DNA of 64,000 nt from a bacterium (GTDB lineage Bacteria > Planctomycetota > Planctomycetia > Pirellulales > Pirellulaceae), in assembly GCA_030430075.1 (NCBI GenBank), contig JAUIGN010000004.1, forward strand, positions 248,001-312,000, given 5' to 3'. Position numbers and translations under genes: made by a program. The notes under the pieces were generated by a model. That model was not told the DNA's origin, made no database searches, and saw only the letters and a program-made list of their open reading frames with translations. Positions 19,831-28,246 of this stretch are shown here, piece after piece (positions within the stretch are counted from its first letter, which is position 1; every line of letters starts with the position of its first letter).

Positions 19831-21273
19831 TCAGCCGAGCTCCGTCAGGACCCGACCATCGCTTACCTGGTGGCGGAGCTGGCGAAACTCGTCAACGTAC
19901 TCCTGTCCCGGGTCGACGCCCAGGTGGTGGAAGATGGTGGCGGTGAGGTCGGCTGGAGTGACCGGGTTGTCCTTGACGAAGCCGGCGTGGCGGTCGGTTT
20001 CGCCGTATACTTGGCCGCCTCGCACCCCTCCACCAGCCAGCAAGGCCGTAAACGCACTCGGCCAATGATCGCGGCCAGACTTCTTGGTGTTGTTGCTTTG
20101 CGAGAATTGTCCCATATGGGGTGTCCGTCCGAACTCACCCACGGCGACCACCAACGTCGTTTCCAACAGCCCCCGTTCATCGAGATCGGCGAGGAAGGTG
20201 GGGAACGCTTCATCCAGCATCGGACAAAGAAGCGTCTTCAACTTGGAAAAGTTGTTTTCATGTGTGTCCCAGCAAGTGTTGGTGCCGCTGATCTTGGTCT
20301 CATCTTCCCAGTTGACGGTAACCAGCGAGACTCCGGCTTCCACGAGCCGCCGCGCCATCAAGAGGCTCTGGCCAACCATCGTGCGGCCGTAGCGATCACG
20401 GACGCGCGGCGTTTCCGTCTCGATGTCGAACAGCTCGCCGGCCCGACCCCGTAGCAGTTCGAAGGCCCGTTCGCGGTTTCGCGAAAACTCGACGGCCCCG
20501 CGGCCCAGTGCGTGGGGCGCAATTTTCCCGGCTTGGAGGGACCGAAAGAGCGCCCGTCGCTGCTGCACCCGCGGCAACGGCACGCTGTCCTCCAGTCTCA
20601 GCCCGTCGACCTGGAAATCCAGCGTCTCCGAGTTGCCTTGCATGAGCAGCGCGTTGTAGCGTTCGCCCATCCGGCCCCCGGTCTGTCCGGCGATCCGGCG
20701 GCTTTGCCCCGTGAACTGCAGATACCAGGGCAGCACAACCGACGGAGGAAGACCATCGCTGGGCTGTCCGAACCGCATCATCATCGAACTGAGTGACGGC
20801 CAGTCTTGCGGATCGGCCTGATCGGTGATCGGTGCGTTGAAGTACTCACGCCCGCTGAAGATCTCGCTGCAGGCTGGCCCGTGCACGTTCATGTTGTGCG
20901 TCATCGAGCGGACCAGGCAGACCTTATCGAGCTGCTGCGCGAGCCGCGGCAGGTGTTCACAGAGTTGGATGCCGGGCACGCACGTCGAAACCGGCCGAAA
21001 GTCGCCCCGGATCTCCAGCGGTGCCGCCGGCTTCATGTCCCACAGATCGATCTGGCTCGGCCCGCCGAACAGGAACAGAAAGACACACGCGTTCCTCCGG
21101 TGCCTGGCAGACCGGCTGGAGCGGCCGGCGGGATCGTCAGCCGCCGCTTGACGTAACTGCTCGAGCTGAGCGGAGGTCAGGCCTAGCAGGCTGAGTCCTC
21201 CCGCACGCAACATCTCGCGGCGGGTGAAGAAAGCGGGATTCCCGTTGGGCGGCGGAGAGAGGATCGATAACAC
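19831..21273 (-). CDS. DUF1501 domain protein (sulfatase-fold, exported)
   Basis: The 480-residue product begins at a GTG; an in-frame stop just upstream makes this the first start. An RREMLRAGGLSLLGL leader at residues 18-32 resembles a Tat signal. The body has DUF1501 landmarks: CVFLFLFGGPSQIDLWDMKP, a VRSMTHNMNVHGPACSEIFSG stretch, VVAVGEFGRTPHMG and GRDHWPSAFTALLAGGGVRGGQVYGETD. These proteins resemble the alkaline phosphatase/sulfatase fold and in planctomycetes usually travel with a DUF1549/DUF1553 cytochrome partner; none is present here. It lies 137 bp downstream of the MFS gene. Enzymatic activity is unproven. Confidence 0.9.
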   Translation of the reverse strand: MLSILSPPPNGNPAFFTRREMLRAGGLSLLGLTSAQLEQLRQAAADDPAGRSSRSARHRRNACVFLFLFGGPSQIDLWDMKPAAPLEIRGDFRPVSTCVPGIQLCEHLPRLAQQLDKVCLVRSMTHNMNVHGPACSEIFSGREYFNAPITDQADPQDWPSLSSMMMRFGQPSDGLPPSVVLPWYLQFTGQSRRIAGQTGGRMGERYNALLMQGNSETLDFQVDGLRLEDSVPLPRVQQRRALFRSLQAGKIAPHALGRGAVEFSRNRERAFELLRGRAGELFDIETETPRVRDRYGRTMVGQSLLMARRLVEAGVSLVTVNWEDETKISGTNTCWDTHENNFSKLKTLLCPMLDEAFPTFLADLDERGLLETTLVVAVGEFGRTPHMGQFSQSNNTKKSGRDHWPSAFTALLAGGGVRGGQVYGETDRHAGFVKDNPVTPADLTATIFHHLGVDPGQEYVDEFRQLRHQVSDGRVLTELG

Positions 21274-21410
21274 GTCCGGGCTCGCAGCTTACTGGCTGGG
21301 GTGATTGGGCATCGGTGGCCGGCGATCCGCGACTGGGCGGCATCCATCACTGACGCCGTCTCATTGTAGACCACCGCGGTGAACGGAAGCCAGCAGAATT
21401 GCCTCACGTG

Positions 21411-22652
21411 TTATGGAGCGGGGTCGTCGGCCGGAAATTTTCGGAACACGCGCCGTGCGATGATGATGGAGAGGGCGAGCAGCGCCGAGCCGACAAAGAA
21501 GGGAGCGCCAGGAAGTTGGAAGGCGGCCTGATCGGAAGTGAAGTAACTGAACAGGCCGGCGGTAAAGAACAGCGGGGCAGCAATACTCGTCAAGCTCATC
21601 AGTGACGTCAGCGCGCCCTGCATCCGACCCTGTTCGGAAGGCCGGACGCTGCCGGCGACGATGCTCTGAATGGCCGGACCGGCAACGCCACCCAGGCTGC
21701 CAAAGATGATGATCAAGGGAATCATCCAGCCCTGCGTCGCCGCCCCGTAACCGAAAAATGCAACGGTGGAGATCAGTAACCCGAACGTTACCGTGCCCCG
21801 TTCTCCCAGCCGCTTGATCAGCGGACGAACCAGCAGCCCCTGAACCAGGGCCGCCATCAGGCCGACCAGCCCCAACATCAGTCCGTTGGTTTGCTCATTC
21901 CAATCGTAGCGAAATCCCGTGTACAGGACCCAGACGTTTTCAAGTCCTCGTTGGGCCAGCGACATGCAGACAAAGGCCGCCACCAGGCCGGCCACGATCG
22001 GGTACTCGTAGAGGCTCGTCAGGGTCGCCAGCGGATTCGCTTTGCCGAGCGAGAAACGACTGCGATGCTCGATCGGCAGCGACTCGGGTAAGACAAAGTA
22101 GCCGTACAGCCAGTTCACCAGCGCCAGTCCAGCCGATACGAAGAACGGGGCCCGCAAGTGAATCCCGCCCAGGAGTCCGCCCAAGGCCGGACCGCAGATG
22201 AATCCCAGGCCGAACATGACGCCGACCAGGCCGTAGTTGCGGGCTCGCGTCTCCGGGGTCGACACGTCGGCAATGTAGGCGTTGGCCGTCGTGAAACTGG
22301 CGCCCAGGATACCGGCAAAGATCCGCCCCACGAAGAGCCAGATAATGTTCGGCGCGAATCCCTGGATCAGGAAATCCACTCCCAGACCGAAGAGGGCTGC
22401 CAGGAGGACCGGCCGCCGGCCAAATCGGTCGGAGAGAGCGCCCAGGACCGGTGCGAACATGAACTGCATCAGCGCATAGGCTGCCGCGATGATCCCGACA
22501 TACCAGCCGGCAATCGCCGTGCTGCCGCCGGCAAACTGTTTTATCAATTCGGGCAACACCGGAATGATGATGCCGATCCCCAAGATATCAACGAACAGGG
22601 TGACGAGGATGAACGCCATCGCGGCGGGGCGCTGATCACGGGGTGAATTCAT
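21411..22652 (-). CDS. TCR/Tet-type MFS transporter
   Basis: The start at 22652 (GGAG five bases upstream) gives 413 residues, the usual length of a 12-helix major facilitator. TM1 reads FILVTLFVDILGIGIIIPVLPELI. The loop 2-3 signature GALSDRFGRRPVLL is the MFS motif A, and the N-half GRIFAGILGASFTTANAYIAD resembles TetA/Bcr drug-proton antiporters. The frame is open a further 80 codons upstream but that part is not membrane-like. It diverges from a winged-helix gene with 166 bp between. Export of a small molecule is likely, but the substrate cannot be read from sequence; a resistance phenotype should not be assumed. Confidence 0.85.
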   Translation of the reverse strand: MNSPRDQRPAAMAFILVTLFVDILGIGIIIPVLPELIKQFAGGSTAIAGWYVGIIAAAYALMQFMFAPVLGALSDRFGRRPVLLAALFGLGVDFLIQGFAPNIIWLFVGRIFAGILGASFTTANAYIADVSTPETRARNYGLVGVMFGLGFICGPALGGLLGGIHLRAPFFVSAGLALVNWLYGYFVLPESLPIEHRSRFSLGKANPLATLTSLYEYPIVAGLVAAFVCMSLAQRGLENVWVLYTGFRYDWNEQTNGLMLGLVGLMAALVQGLLVRPLIKRLGERGTVTFGLLISTVAFFGYGAATQGWMIPLIIIFGSLGGVAGPAIQSIVAGSVRPSEQGRMQGALTSLMSLTSIAAPLFFTAGLFSYFTSDQAAFQLPGAPFFVGSALLALSIIIARRVFRKFPADDPAP

Positions 22653-22791
22653 CACGGCTCCATGACCCGCGCACGACGCGTCGATCGCCGCACCGTCGAT
22701 AGTCCCCCGTACCGTCCGGTCGTGGAAACACCGGCTGGACACCGCAAGACAAGCGTCTGCGGTTGAACTCGCCTTTCTTTTGCAGGGCGCA

Positions 22792-22797
22792 TATAAT
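22792..22797 (+). promoter_or_regulatory. Possible -10 element for the winged-helix gene
   Basis: TATAAT lies 22 bases before the ATG of the winged-helix gene, in otherwise GC-rich DNA. No convincing -35 lies 16-18 bases upstream (TTGAAC is 23 away), so this is only a candidate. Confidence 0.3.
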
Positions 22798-22818
22798 CGG
22801 TTCGAGAGGTGGATATTT

Positions 22819-23190
22819 ATGTTTGATGAAAAGACTCCCGAGACATTCCGAGCGACGGTCGTCGACGTTGGCCGTTTGGGAGAACAGCTCAAACTGCCCG
22901 CCGAATCGTATCAGGAAGAGATCGCGCCGCACACGCGTGCCTTCCGAGTGAAAATGGGGCGCACGCCGATCTTGTTGAGGACCATCGAGTTTCGGATTCT
23001 AGCCTTCCTCTCCGCCACTCCCTACCGGGCGTTTACTCGGCGTCGCATCGCGAAGGAAGTCAGCAGTGATCGCCACCCCCTGAGCGAGGAGCAGGTCGAC
23101 GAGCACATTGCGTCCTTGCGTGAGCAGTTGGGATTCTTCGGCAATTACATTCAATCGGTGCCCTACATCGGCTATCGATTCAAGGAGTGA
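22819..23190 (+). CDS. Stand-alone winged-helix (OmpR/PhoB-type) DNA-binding protein
   Basis: A ribosome site (GAGAGGTGG, 22805-22813) selects the ATG at 22819, giving 123 residues. The C-terminal ~80 residues match the effector domain of OmpR/PhoB response regulators: LLRTIEFRILAFL, then FTRRRIAKEV, then LSEEQVDEHIASLREQLG as recognition helix, and the wing ending SVPYIGYRF. There is no receiver domain; the first ~45 residues are unlike one. It diverges from the MFS transporter gene, so local regulation is plausible but inferred. How it is controlled without a receiver domain is unclear. Confidence 0.8.
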   Translation: MFDEKTPETFRATVVDVGRLGEQLKLPAESYQEEIAPHTRAFRVKMGRTPILLRTIEFRILAFLSATPYRAFTRRRIAKEVSSDRHPLSEEQVDEHIASLREQLGFFGNYIQSVPYIGYRFKE

Positions 23191-23240
23191 GCCGGCCCCC
23201 CCGCAACTCGGTGGACCTGCCCACGGCCGCTCGCTTGGCA

Positions 23241-23447
23241 CTACTCCGTTTCCACGACAAACGTTTCTCCGTCCAGGTGTACGACATCGCCGGGCTGGAG
23301 TTTTCTGCCCCGGCGTGTTTCGATTTCGTCGTTGACGCGTACCTCGCCCCCTTGGATGAGCAGCTTCGCTTGACCTCCCGTGTCGACGAGCCCGGTCAGC
23401 TTAAGGAACTGGTCGAGCTTGATGGTGATCGGGTCATTCTCAGTCAT
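23241..23447 (-). CDS. Small S4-domain RNA-binding protein (YbcJ/YaaA-like)
   Basis: With the ATG at 23447 (AGGA six bases upstream) the product is 68 residues, nearly all S4 domain: IKLDQFLKLTGLVDTGGQAK, then LIQGGEVRVNDE, then GRKLQPGDVV. The short length and lack of a catalytic domain fit the YbcJ-type RNA-binding proteins. It is 144 bp downstream of the CpdA-like gene on the same strand and converges on the winged-helix gene. Presumed ribosome- or RNA-associated; the exact role is unknown. Confidence 0.85.
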   Translation of the reverse strand: MTENDPITIKLDQFLKLTGLVDTGGQAKLLIQGGEVRVNDEIETRRGRKLQPGDVVHLDGETFVVETE

Positions 23448-23591
23448 GGGAGATCCTGTTTCGATTCGTCGCGTGGCTCGCAGCAGCGGCTGATGCGTCG
23501 ATGGGGAAGCTACTGCGTAGCGACCAGGCCGGGAATCGGCGTCGTGCGAATACCTCGTTCCCAACGTTGATCAGGGGATCCAGCGAGCCAA

Positions 23592-24398
23592 TCACTTGTC
23601 GTGTGACCGGCGTTCCTCCTGCCGCGGGACAAACGGCAGCTCATCCAGACGTACAACGCGCGTCTGAAATTGTCCAGCCTCGAGAAGTTCAATTATACGA
23701 AAGCCGGGTGGCAGTGGGTCGAGCTCCATCAATTCGGTGCCTGGCTTGAACTGAACGGCCGCCGACGGAACGCTGAAGAAACGGGTAGGACCAATCTCGC
23801 TGGTGAATTCCTGGTGGATGTGGCCGCAGAACAACCCACGAACGCCAGGGTACCTCGCCAGCAGCGCCGTCAGCGCCGCCGCGTTGCGCAGCCCGATGTG
23901 ATCGACCCAGGGGCTGCCGACGGGAGCGGGGTGGTGGTGTAGAAAGATCAGCGTCGGTTGCTCCGGGTTCTGGGAGAGGGACTCGTCCAGCCGCGCCAGG
24001 GCCGGTTCTGATACGAACCCCCAGACTTCACCCGGCACGTGGGTATCCAGCCCAAGCAAGCGCCACGGCTCCAGAATTCGGGAGAACCAGATCGGCTCGT
24101 CCTGCGAACCGGGCACCTGGTTGAAGACTTGCCGGAGGGCGGCACGATTGTCGTGGTTACCCGGGATGAGCAGGCAACGTTCCGCCCAACTGCCCAGCGC
24201 TTGCTTGAGCAATTCGTAGCCGGCCAACGTCTCTTCATGACTCAAGTCACCGGTGAGCACGACGTGGGCCGGGTCGGGGACCTCCTGGCGAGCACGCTCC
24301 AGAACCAGGTCGAGGCTTTCCAGGGTTGGGACGTCTTTGAGCCTGCCTTCCGGCTGACTGAGCAGGTGAAGATCTGATATCTGCAGGATGATTGTCAT
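23592..24398 (-). CDS. CpdA-like cyclic nucleotide phosphodiesterase / metallophosphoesterase
   Basis: The ATG at 24398 is preferred (GAGGA nine bases upstream) over the one three codons earlier, giving 268 residues. The calcineurin-type metal motifs are in order: ISDLHL (residues 8-13), TGDLSH, PGNHDN, FLHHHP and CGHIHQE. This five-block pattern and length match CpdA, which hydrolyses 3',5'-cAMP, and related class III phosphodiesterases. It is likely cytoplasmic, as there is no leader. Substrate (cAMP or another phosphodiester) is not determined by the sequence. Confidence 0.85.
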   Translation of the reverse strand: MTIILQISDLHLLSQPEGRLKDVPTLESLDLVLERARQEVPDPAHVVLTGDLSHEETLAGYELLKQALGSWAERCLLIPGNHDNRAALRQVFNQVPGSQDEPIWFSRILEPWRLLGLDTHVPGEVWGFVSEPALARLDESLSQNPEQPTLIFLHHHPAPVGSPWVDHIGLRNAAALTALLARYPGVRGLFCGHIHQEFTSEIGPTRFFSVPSAAVQFKPGTELMELDPLPPGFRIIELLEAGQFQTRVVRLDELPFVPRQEERRSHDK

Positions 24399-24908
24399 CG
24401 GTCGCATTCCTCGTCATGAGTGTGGTCGCCTTGTCGCGCTCCGAAGCACTTGGCGAGCCACGTCGCTTATACTGGTCCCTGAACTGGATGATTCGTGAGG
24501 GAATTGCCGTTGAGTGCACGTCGGTGTGCGCCAGCAATCTGCCGTGAACTCACCCAAAGCACCTCGCCGACCAACCGGATGGCGTTCGCGCCGGTTCATG
24601 CTGCGATCAACGGAACTGTGGGCTGACGCCCAACGGCGGATGAATCATCCAGACCCATGCCTTCGACGGCAGCCAGGCGGTGTGACAGGCGATGCATGAC
24701 GTTGGGCGGTCTGCCTTGTGCGGGAAGTCTTGTGCGGGAAGTCGTTAAAACCAGTTACCTGGCGGGCGGAGTTCATTGCGTTTGTGTTACGTTTGGGCGA
24801 CCATTGGAAGCCGTCGTTCACCGCGTGTGCGTCTCTTGGCCGTTGGGTCATCATCCGGCCTTAGTCGATTTTGACAGCGAAGTTCGAGCCATCATAGGAG
24901 TTATCTTC
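24399..24908. other. Non-coding stretch between divergent genes
   Basis: About 510 bases between the CpdA-like and PHP genes. I see no reading frame with domain similarity, no RNA gene and no clear repeat. An AGGAG (24896-24900) belongs to the PHP gene. TTGACA at 24871 has no good -10 partner. Confidence 0.5.
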
Positions 24909-26246
24909 ATGCTGACAAGAATGTGCCGATTCCGTTGCTCGCGAGCAATCCTTGCCACAATGACCGGGATCACGATTTGCTCGATTGCCTCGCTGCTTGC
25001 CGCCGACGAAGTGATTCCGGCCGATCCGCCGTTGCGCTGGTGGAAGGGGAACATTCATACTCACAGTTTTTGGAGTGACGGAAATGATTTTCCCGAGATG
25101 ATTGCCGAGTGGTATCGGACGCGGAACTACAACTTTCTGGCACTGTCGGATCATAACGTGCTGAGCGAAGGCGAGCGGTGGATGCCATACAGTCAGATCG
25201 AGAAGCGGGGCGGCCCCGACGTTCTCAACAAGTATCGCCGACGTTTTGGTTCACACTGGATTGAGACACGCGGCCATGCAGAGACCCCCACGTTCGCCGT
25301 TCGGCTCAAGCCGCTCAACGAGTATCGGGCGTTAGTCGAGGAGCGGGGGAAGTTCATCATGATCCAAGGTGAGGAGATCACAGACCGGTCGCAGGGCAAG
25401 CCCGTGCATCTGAACGCCACCAACATCAAAGAGCTGATCGCGCCGCTAGGCGGCCAAACCGTTCAGGATGCGATCAGGAACAACCTGCGAGCGGTCCAGC
25501 AACAGGCGGACCGCACCGGGCGGCCTATTCTCCTGCACATCAACCATCCCAACTTCGGTTTTGCCCTGACGGCAGAAGATCTGGCTGCGGTTGTCGAGGA
25601 ACGGTTCTTCGAAGTTTACAACGGGCATCCGAGCGTCGAGCATTTGGGTACGGACGAACGGCCAGGGGTTGAACGGTTGTGGGACGTTGCCAACACGCTG
25701 CGGATCGCCCAGCTCGCTGCCCCGCCCCTGTACGGTGTCGGCACCGACGACAGTCACGAGTACCACGGCCGGCCTGGCAGTCATCCGGGGCGTGGTTGGA
25801 TCATGGTGCGGGCTCGTCACTTGACTCCCGAGAGCCTGCTGCGGGCGATTAACGCCGGCGAGTTTTACGCATCGAGCGGCGTAACCCTGGAGGACGTCGC
25901 GTTTGACGAGGCGGAGCAAACGCTGAGTGTTGCCATCGAGGCACAACCGGGCGTCGAATACCGGACGGTCTTTATCGGCACGTTGATCGATGGCGGTCGC
26001 GAGTCTGCGGCGACGATCGGCAAGGACGAAAAACCGATCGCCGCGGCGAATCCGTCCGCCGCGGACGTGGGCCGCACGTTGAAGTCGGTCAACGGTCCGG
26101 CGGCCGCCTACACGTTGACCGGTCAAGAGCTTTATGTTCGCGCCGTCGTCACTTCAACTCGGCCGGTCGCCGATCCGTCGTTCGCGGACCAGAAAGAGCA
26201 AGCCTGGACGCAGCCCGTTGGCTGGTCGAAGCATATTGAACAGTAG
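24909..26246 (+). CDS. PHP-type metal-dependent hydrolase, exported
   Basis: AGGAG eight bases before the ATG at 24909 fixes the start; 445 residues. Residues 1-31 form a signal peptide ending near AADE. Metal-binding motifs of the PHP superfamily follow: [11 protein letters not shown] (H50, H52), [18 protein letters not shown] and [10 protein letters not shown]. The family resembles CehA/McbA-type and other exported PHP phosphoesterases or carboxylesterases. It precedes the PhoD-like lipoprotein by 88 bp on the same strand, suggesting co-transcription and a shared role in phosphoester use. The substrate is inferred only. Confidence 0.8.
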   Translation: MLTRMCRFRCSRAILATMTGITICSIASLLAADEVIPADPPLRWWKGNIHTHSFWSDGNDFPEMIAEWYRTRNYNFLALSDHNVLSEGERWMPYSQIEKRGGPDVLNKYRRRFGSHWIETRGHAETPTFAVRLKPLNEYRALVEERGKFIMIQGEEITDRSQGKPVHLNATNIKELIAPLGGQTVQDAIRNNLRAVQQQADRTGRPILLHINHPNFGFALTAEDLAAVVEERFFEVYNGHPSVEHLGTDERPGVERLWDVANTLRIAQLAAPPLYGVGTDDSHEYHGRPGSHPGRGWIMVRARHLTPESLLRAINAGEFYASSGVTLEDVAFDEAEQTLSVAIEAQPGVEYRTVFIGTLIDGGRESAATIGKDEKPIAAANPSAADVGRTLKSVNGPAAAYTLTGQELYVRAVVTSTRPVADPSFADQKEQAWTQPVGWSKHIEQ

Positions 26247-26334
26247 CCCTGCGGATCCGCGGCCGTCGCGCCATGAGGACCGAGTCGTCACTCTTGTCGG
26301 CACCACGTTTCGTCAACCACCAAAGAGGCTTCCC

Positions 26335-27912
26335 TTGAAACGTATCTGCATCACCTGCGTGCTCGTTGCCTCCCTGCTTGGTTGTCGCCGACCGGTGTCG
26401 ACAACCGGCTCAACCCATGGCCGGGCGGCGGATGTCGCTCCGGAGGTCACTGCGCCGGCGGAGGGGCGTGTGCCGCAGGCGGGCATGGGGATCATGGTCG
26501 GCGAAGTGACGGCTGGGCAAGCGTTGGTCCAGCTGCGGCTTACCCGGTTTGATCACCTCGTCGACGGTGATGTCGAGGGCGCCGCGGGCGTGGTTGAATT
26601 CACATTGCGGGAAGACATGGCGGCGCCTCAGGCGCGCCTGCCGGAGGTTGGTACGCAGGTCGTCGCAGCGACGGCCAATCGTGATTTCATCGCCCGGGCG
26701 AAGTTCGCCGGACTGCAGCCGGGTACCCGGTACCGCTGCGTGACTCGAATCGGGGCGGACACGGGCTCGCTGATGCCCGGTCCGCAGGCGACCTTCAAGA
26801 CATTGCCGGGGCCGACCCGCAACGATCCAGTCCAATTTGTGGTGGTCACCGGTATGAACTACGGAAAGTTCCATGGTGACAACCGGATCGATCGAGCCAT
26901 CCACTTGATTCAGAACAATACCGAGCTGCCGCAGCCGTACCGTGGGCCAGACAAGCATCTCGGCTATCCCGCGCTGGCAACGATCCTCAGGTTGCGCCCC
27001 GACTTCTTTGTGGGGACGGGAGACAACGTTTACTACGACACGCCCAAGGAGCCACGCGCGGAGACCGTGGCGGAACTGCGGCAAAAGTGGCACGAGCAGT
27101 TTGTTCAGCCCCGCTATGTCGAACTCTTTGCTGCCGTGCCAACGTACTGGGAGATTGACGATCACGATTATCGGATCGACGACGGCGACAATTCGGGAGA
27201 CCATGATCCGTCCCCCGAGGTCGCTCGACGGATGATGCTTGAACAGTTGCCATACCTGGCATTCGACGATCTGACCGGCAAGACCTATCGCACGCATCGG
27301 GTCAGCCGCGATCTGCAGATCTGGCTGGTCGAGAACCGGATCTATCGCAGCGACAACAGCCTGCCGGACGGACCGGAGAAATCGATCTGGGGTCCCGAAC
27401 AGAAAGCGTGGTTCCAGGAGTCGCTGGCAGCGAGCGATGCCACCTTCAAGATCTTGATTTCACCGAACCCGATGATCGGTCCCGATGACCGTCGCAAGTT
27501 CGACAATCACACCAATGTGGCGGGATTCCAGCACGAACGTGATGCCTTCTTCGCCTGGCTGGTGGAGACCGGGATCGCCAAGCGGCACTTCTATATTGTC
27601 TGCGGCGATCGGCACTGGCAGTACCATTCGGTTCACCCGAGCGGCCTGGAAGAATTTTCCTGTGGCGCACTGGTGGATGCCAATTCACGCCTCGGACGAA
27701 AGCCGGGCGATCCGCAGTCGACCGACCCTGCGGGCTTGATCAAGCAAGTCTATGCCCAGACGGAACGCTCGGCCGGATTCCTGCTGGTGAAGACGACACC
27801 GGCCGCTGGCGACGCTCCACCCCGGCTGACCTTTCGATTTCACGACGAGCTGGGCGAGGTTCTCTACGAGCACACCAAGGTGGCCGAGTTGGGTGAGGGT
27901 CCGGCCTTGTGA
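26335..27912 (+). CDS. PhoD-like phosphatase lipoprotein (TTG start)
   Basis: The start is placed at TTG 26335: GAGG lies six bases upstream and the product then begins with a perfect lipoprotein leader ([17 protein letters not shown], Cys17). Upstream ATGs in frame overlap the preceding gene and spoil the leader. The 525-residue product has an N-terminal fibronectin-like segment ([14 protein letters not shown]) and the PhoD metal motifs [22 protein letters not shown], an SPNPMIG block and [10 protein letters not shown]. PhoD enzymes cleave phosphomono- and diesters at the cell surface. Membrane anchoring is expected from the lipobox. Confidence 0.85.
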   Translation: MKRICITCVLVASLLGCRRPVSTTGSTHGRAADVAPEVTAPAEGRVPQAGMGIMVGEVTAGQALVQLRLTRFDHLVDGDVEGAAGVVEFTLREDMAAPQARLPEVGTQVVAATANRDFIARAKFAGLQPGTRYRCVTRIGADTGSLMPGPQATFKTLPGPTRNDPVQFVVVTGMNYGKFHGDNRIDRAIHLIQNNTELPQPYRGPDKHLGYPALATILRLRPDFFVGTGDNVYYDTPKEPRAETVAELRQKWHEQFVQPRYVELFAAVPTYWEIDDHDYRIDDGDNSGDHDPSPEVARRMMLEQLPYLAFDDLTGKTYRTHRVSRDLQIWLVENRIYRSDNSLPDGPEKSIWGPEQKAWFQESLAASDATFKILISPNPMIGPDDRRKFDNHTNVAGFQHERDAFFAWLVETGIAKRHFYIVCGDRHWQYHSVHPSGLEEFSCGALVDANSRLGRKPGDPQSTDPAGLIKQVYAQTERSAGFLLVKTTPAAGDAPPRLTFRFHDELGEVLYEHTKVAELGEGPAL

Positions 27913-28246
27913 CATCCGCCCGCGGTCCGCGCATGCGGCGAGAGCGCTTCGCGGGAGCGAACCAGGGCGTGAGCCACGGAATGAGGCCGGCGTGGGGTTG
28001 GTCCTTCAGCGGCTCCACTCTTTGGCCGGCAGGTTGCGGCGCTGCAGGCAGGACCCGCTTAACCGGTCGAATCGGCCGAATTTCCACGGTTCTCGGCTGC
28101 GGAAACGATGCACACCGACCGCAACATCTGGTACGCTGAAGGAGAGTTGAAACAGCCACGCTCGTCAGGACTTGCGACTTGGCTCGGCGTACCTTTTCAC
28201 CCGATGCGGCACGAGTTCGCCGATCATTAATTGCGGGAGCGCGCGG
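27913..28246. other. Non-coding leader of the repeat-protein gene
   Basis: A 334-base gap. I find no gene or RNA in it. It ends in a good ribosome site (GGGAG, 28235-28239) for the next gene. Confidence 0.5.

Noticed and set aside
21411..22652. Tetracycline resistance determinant
   Set aside because: Similarity to TetA-type MFS proteins is at the family level only; no drug-specific residues can be judged by eye.
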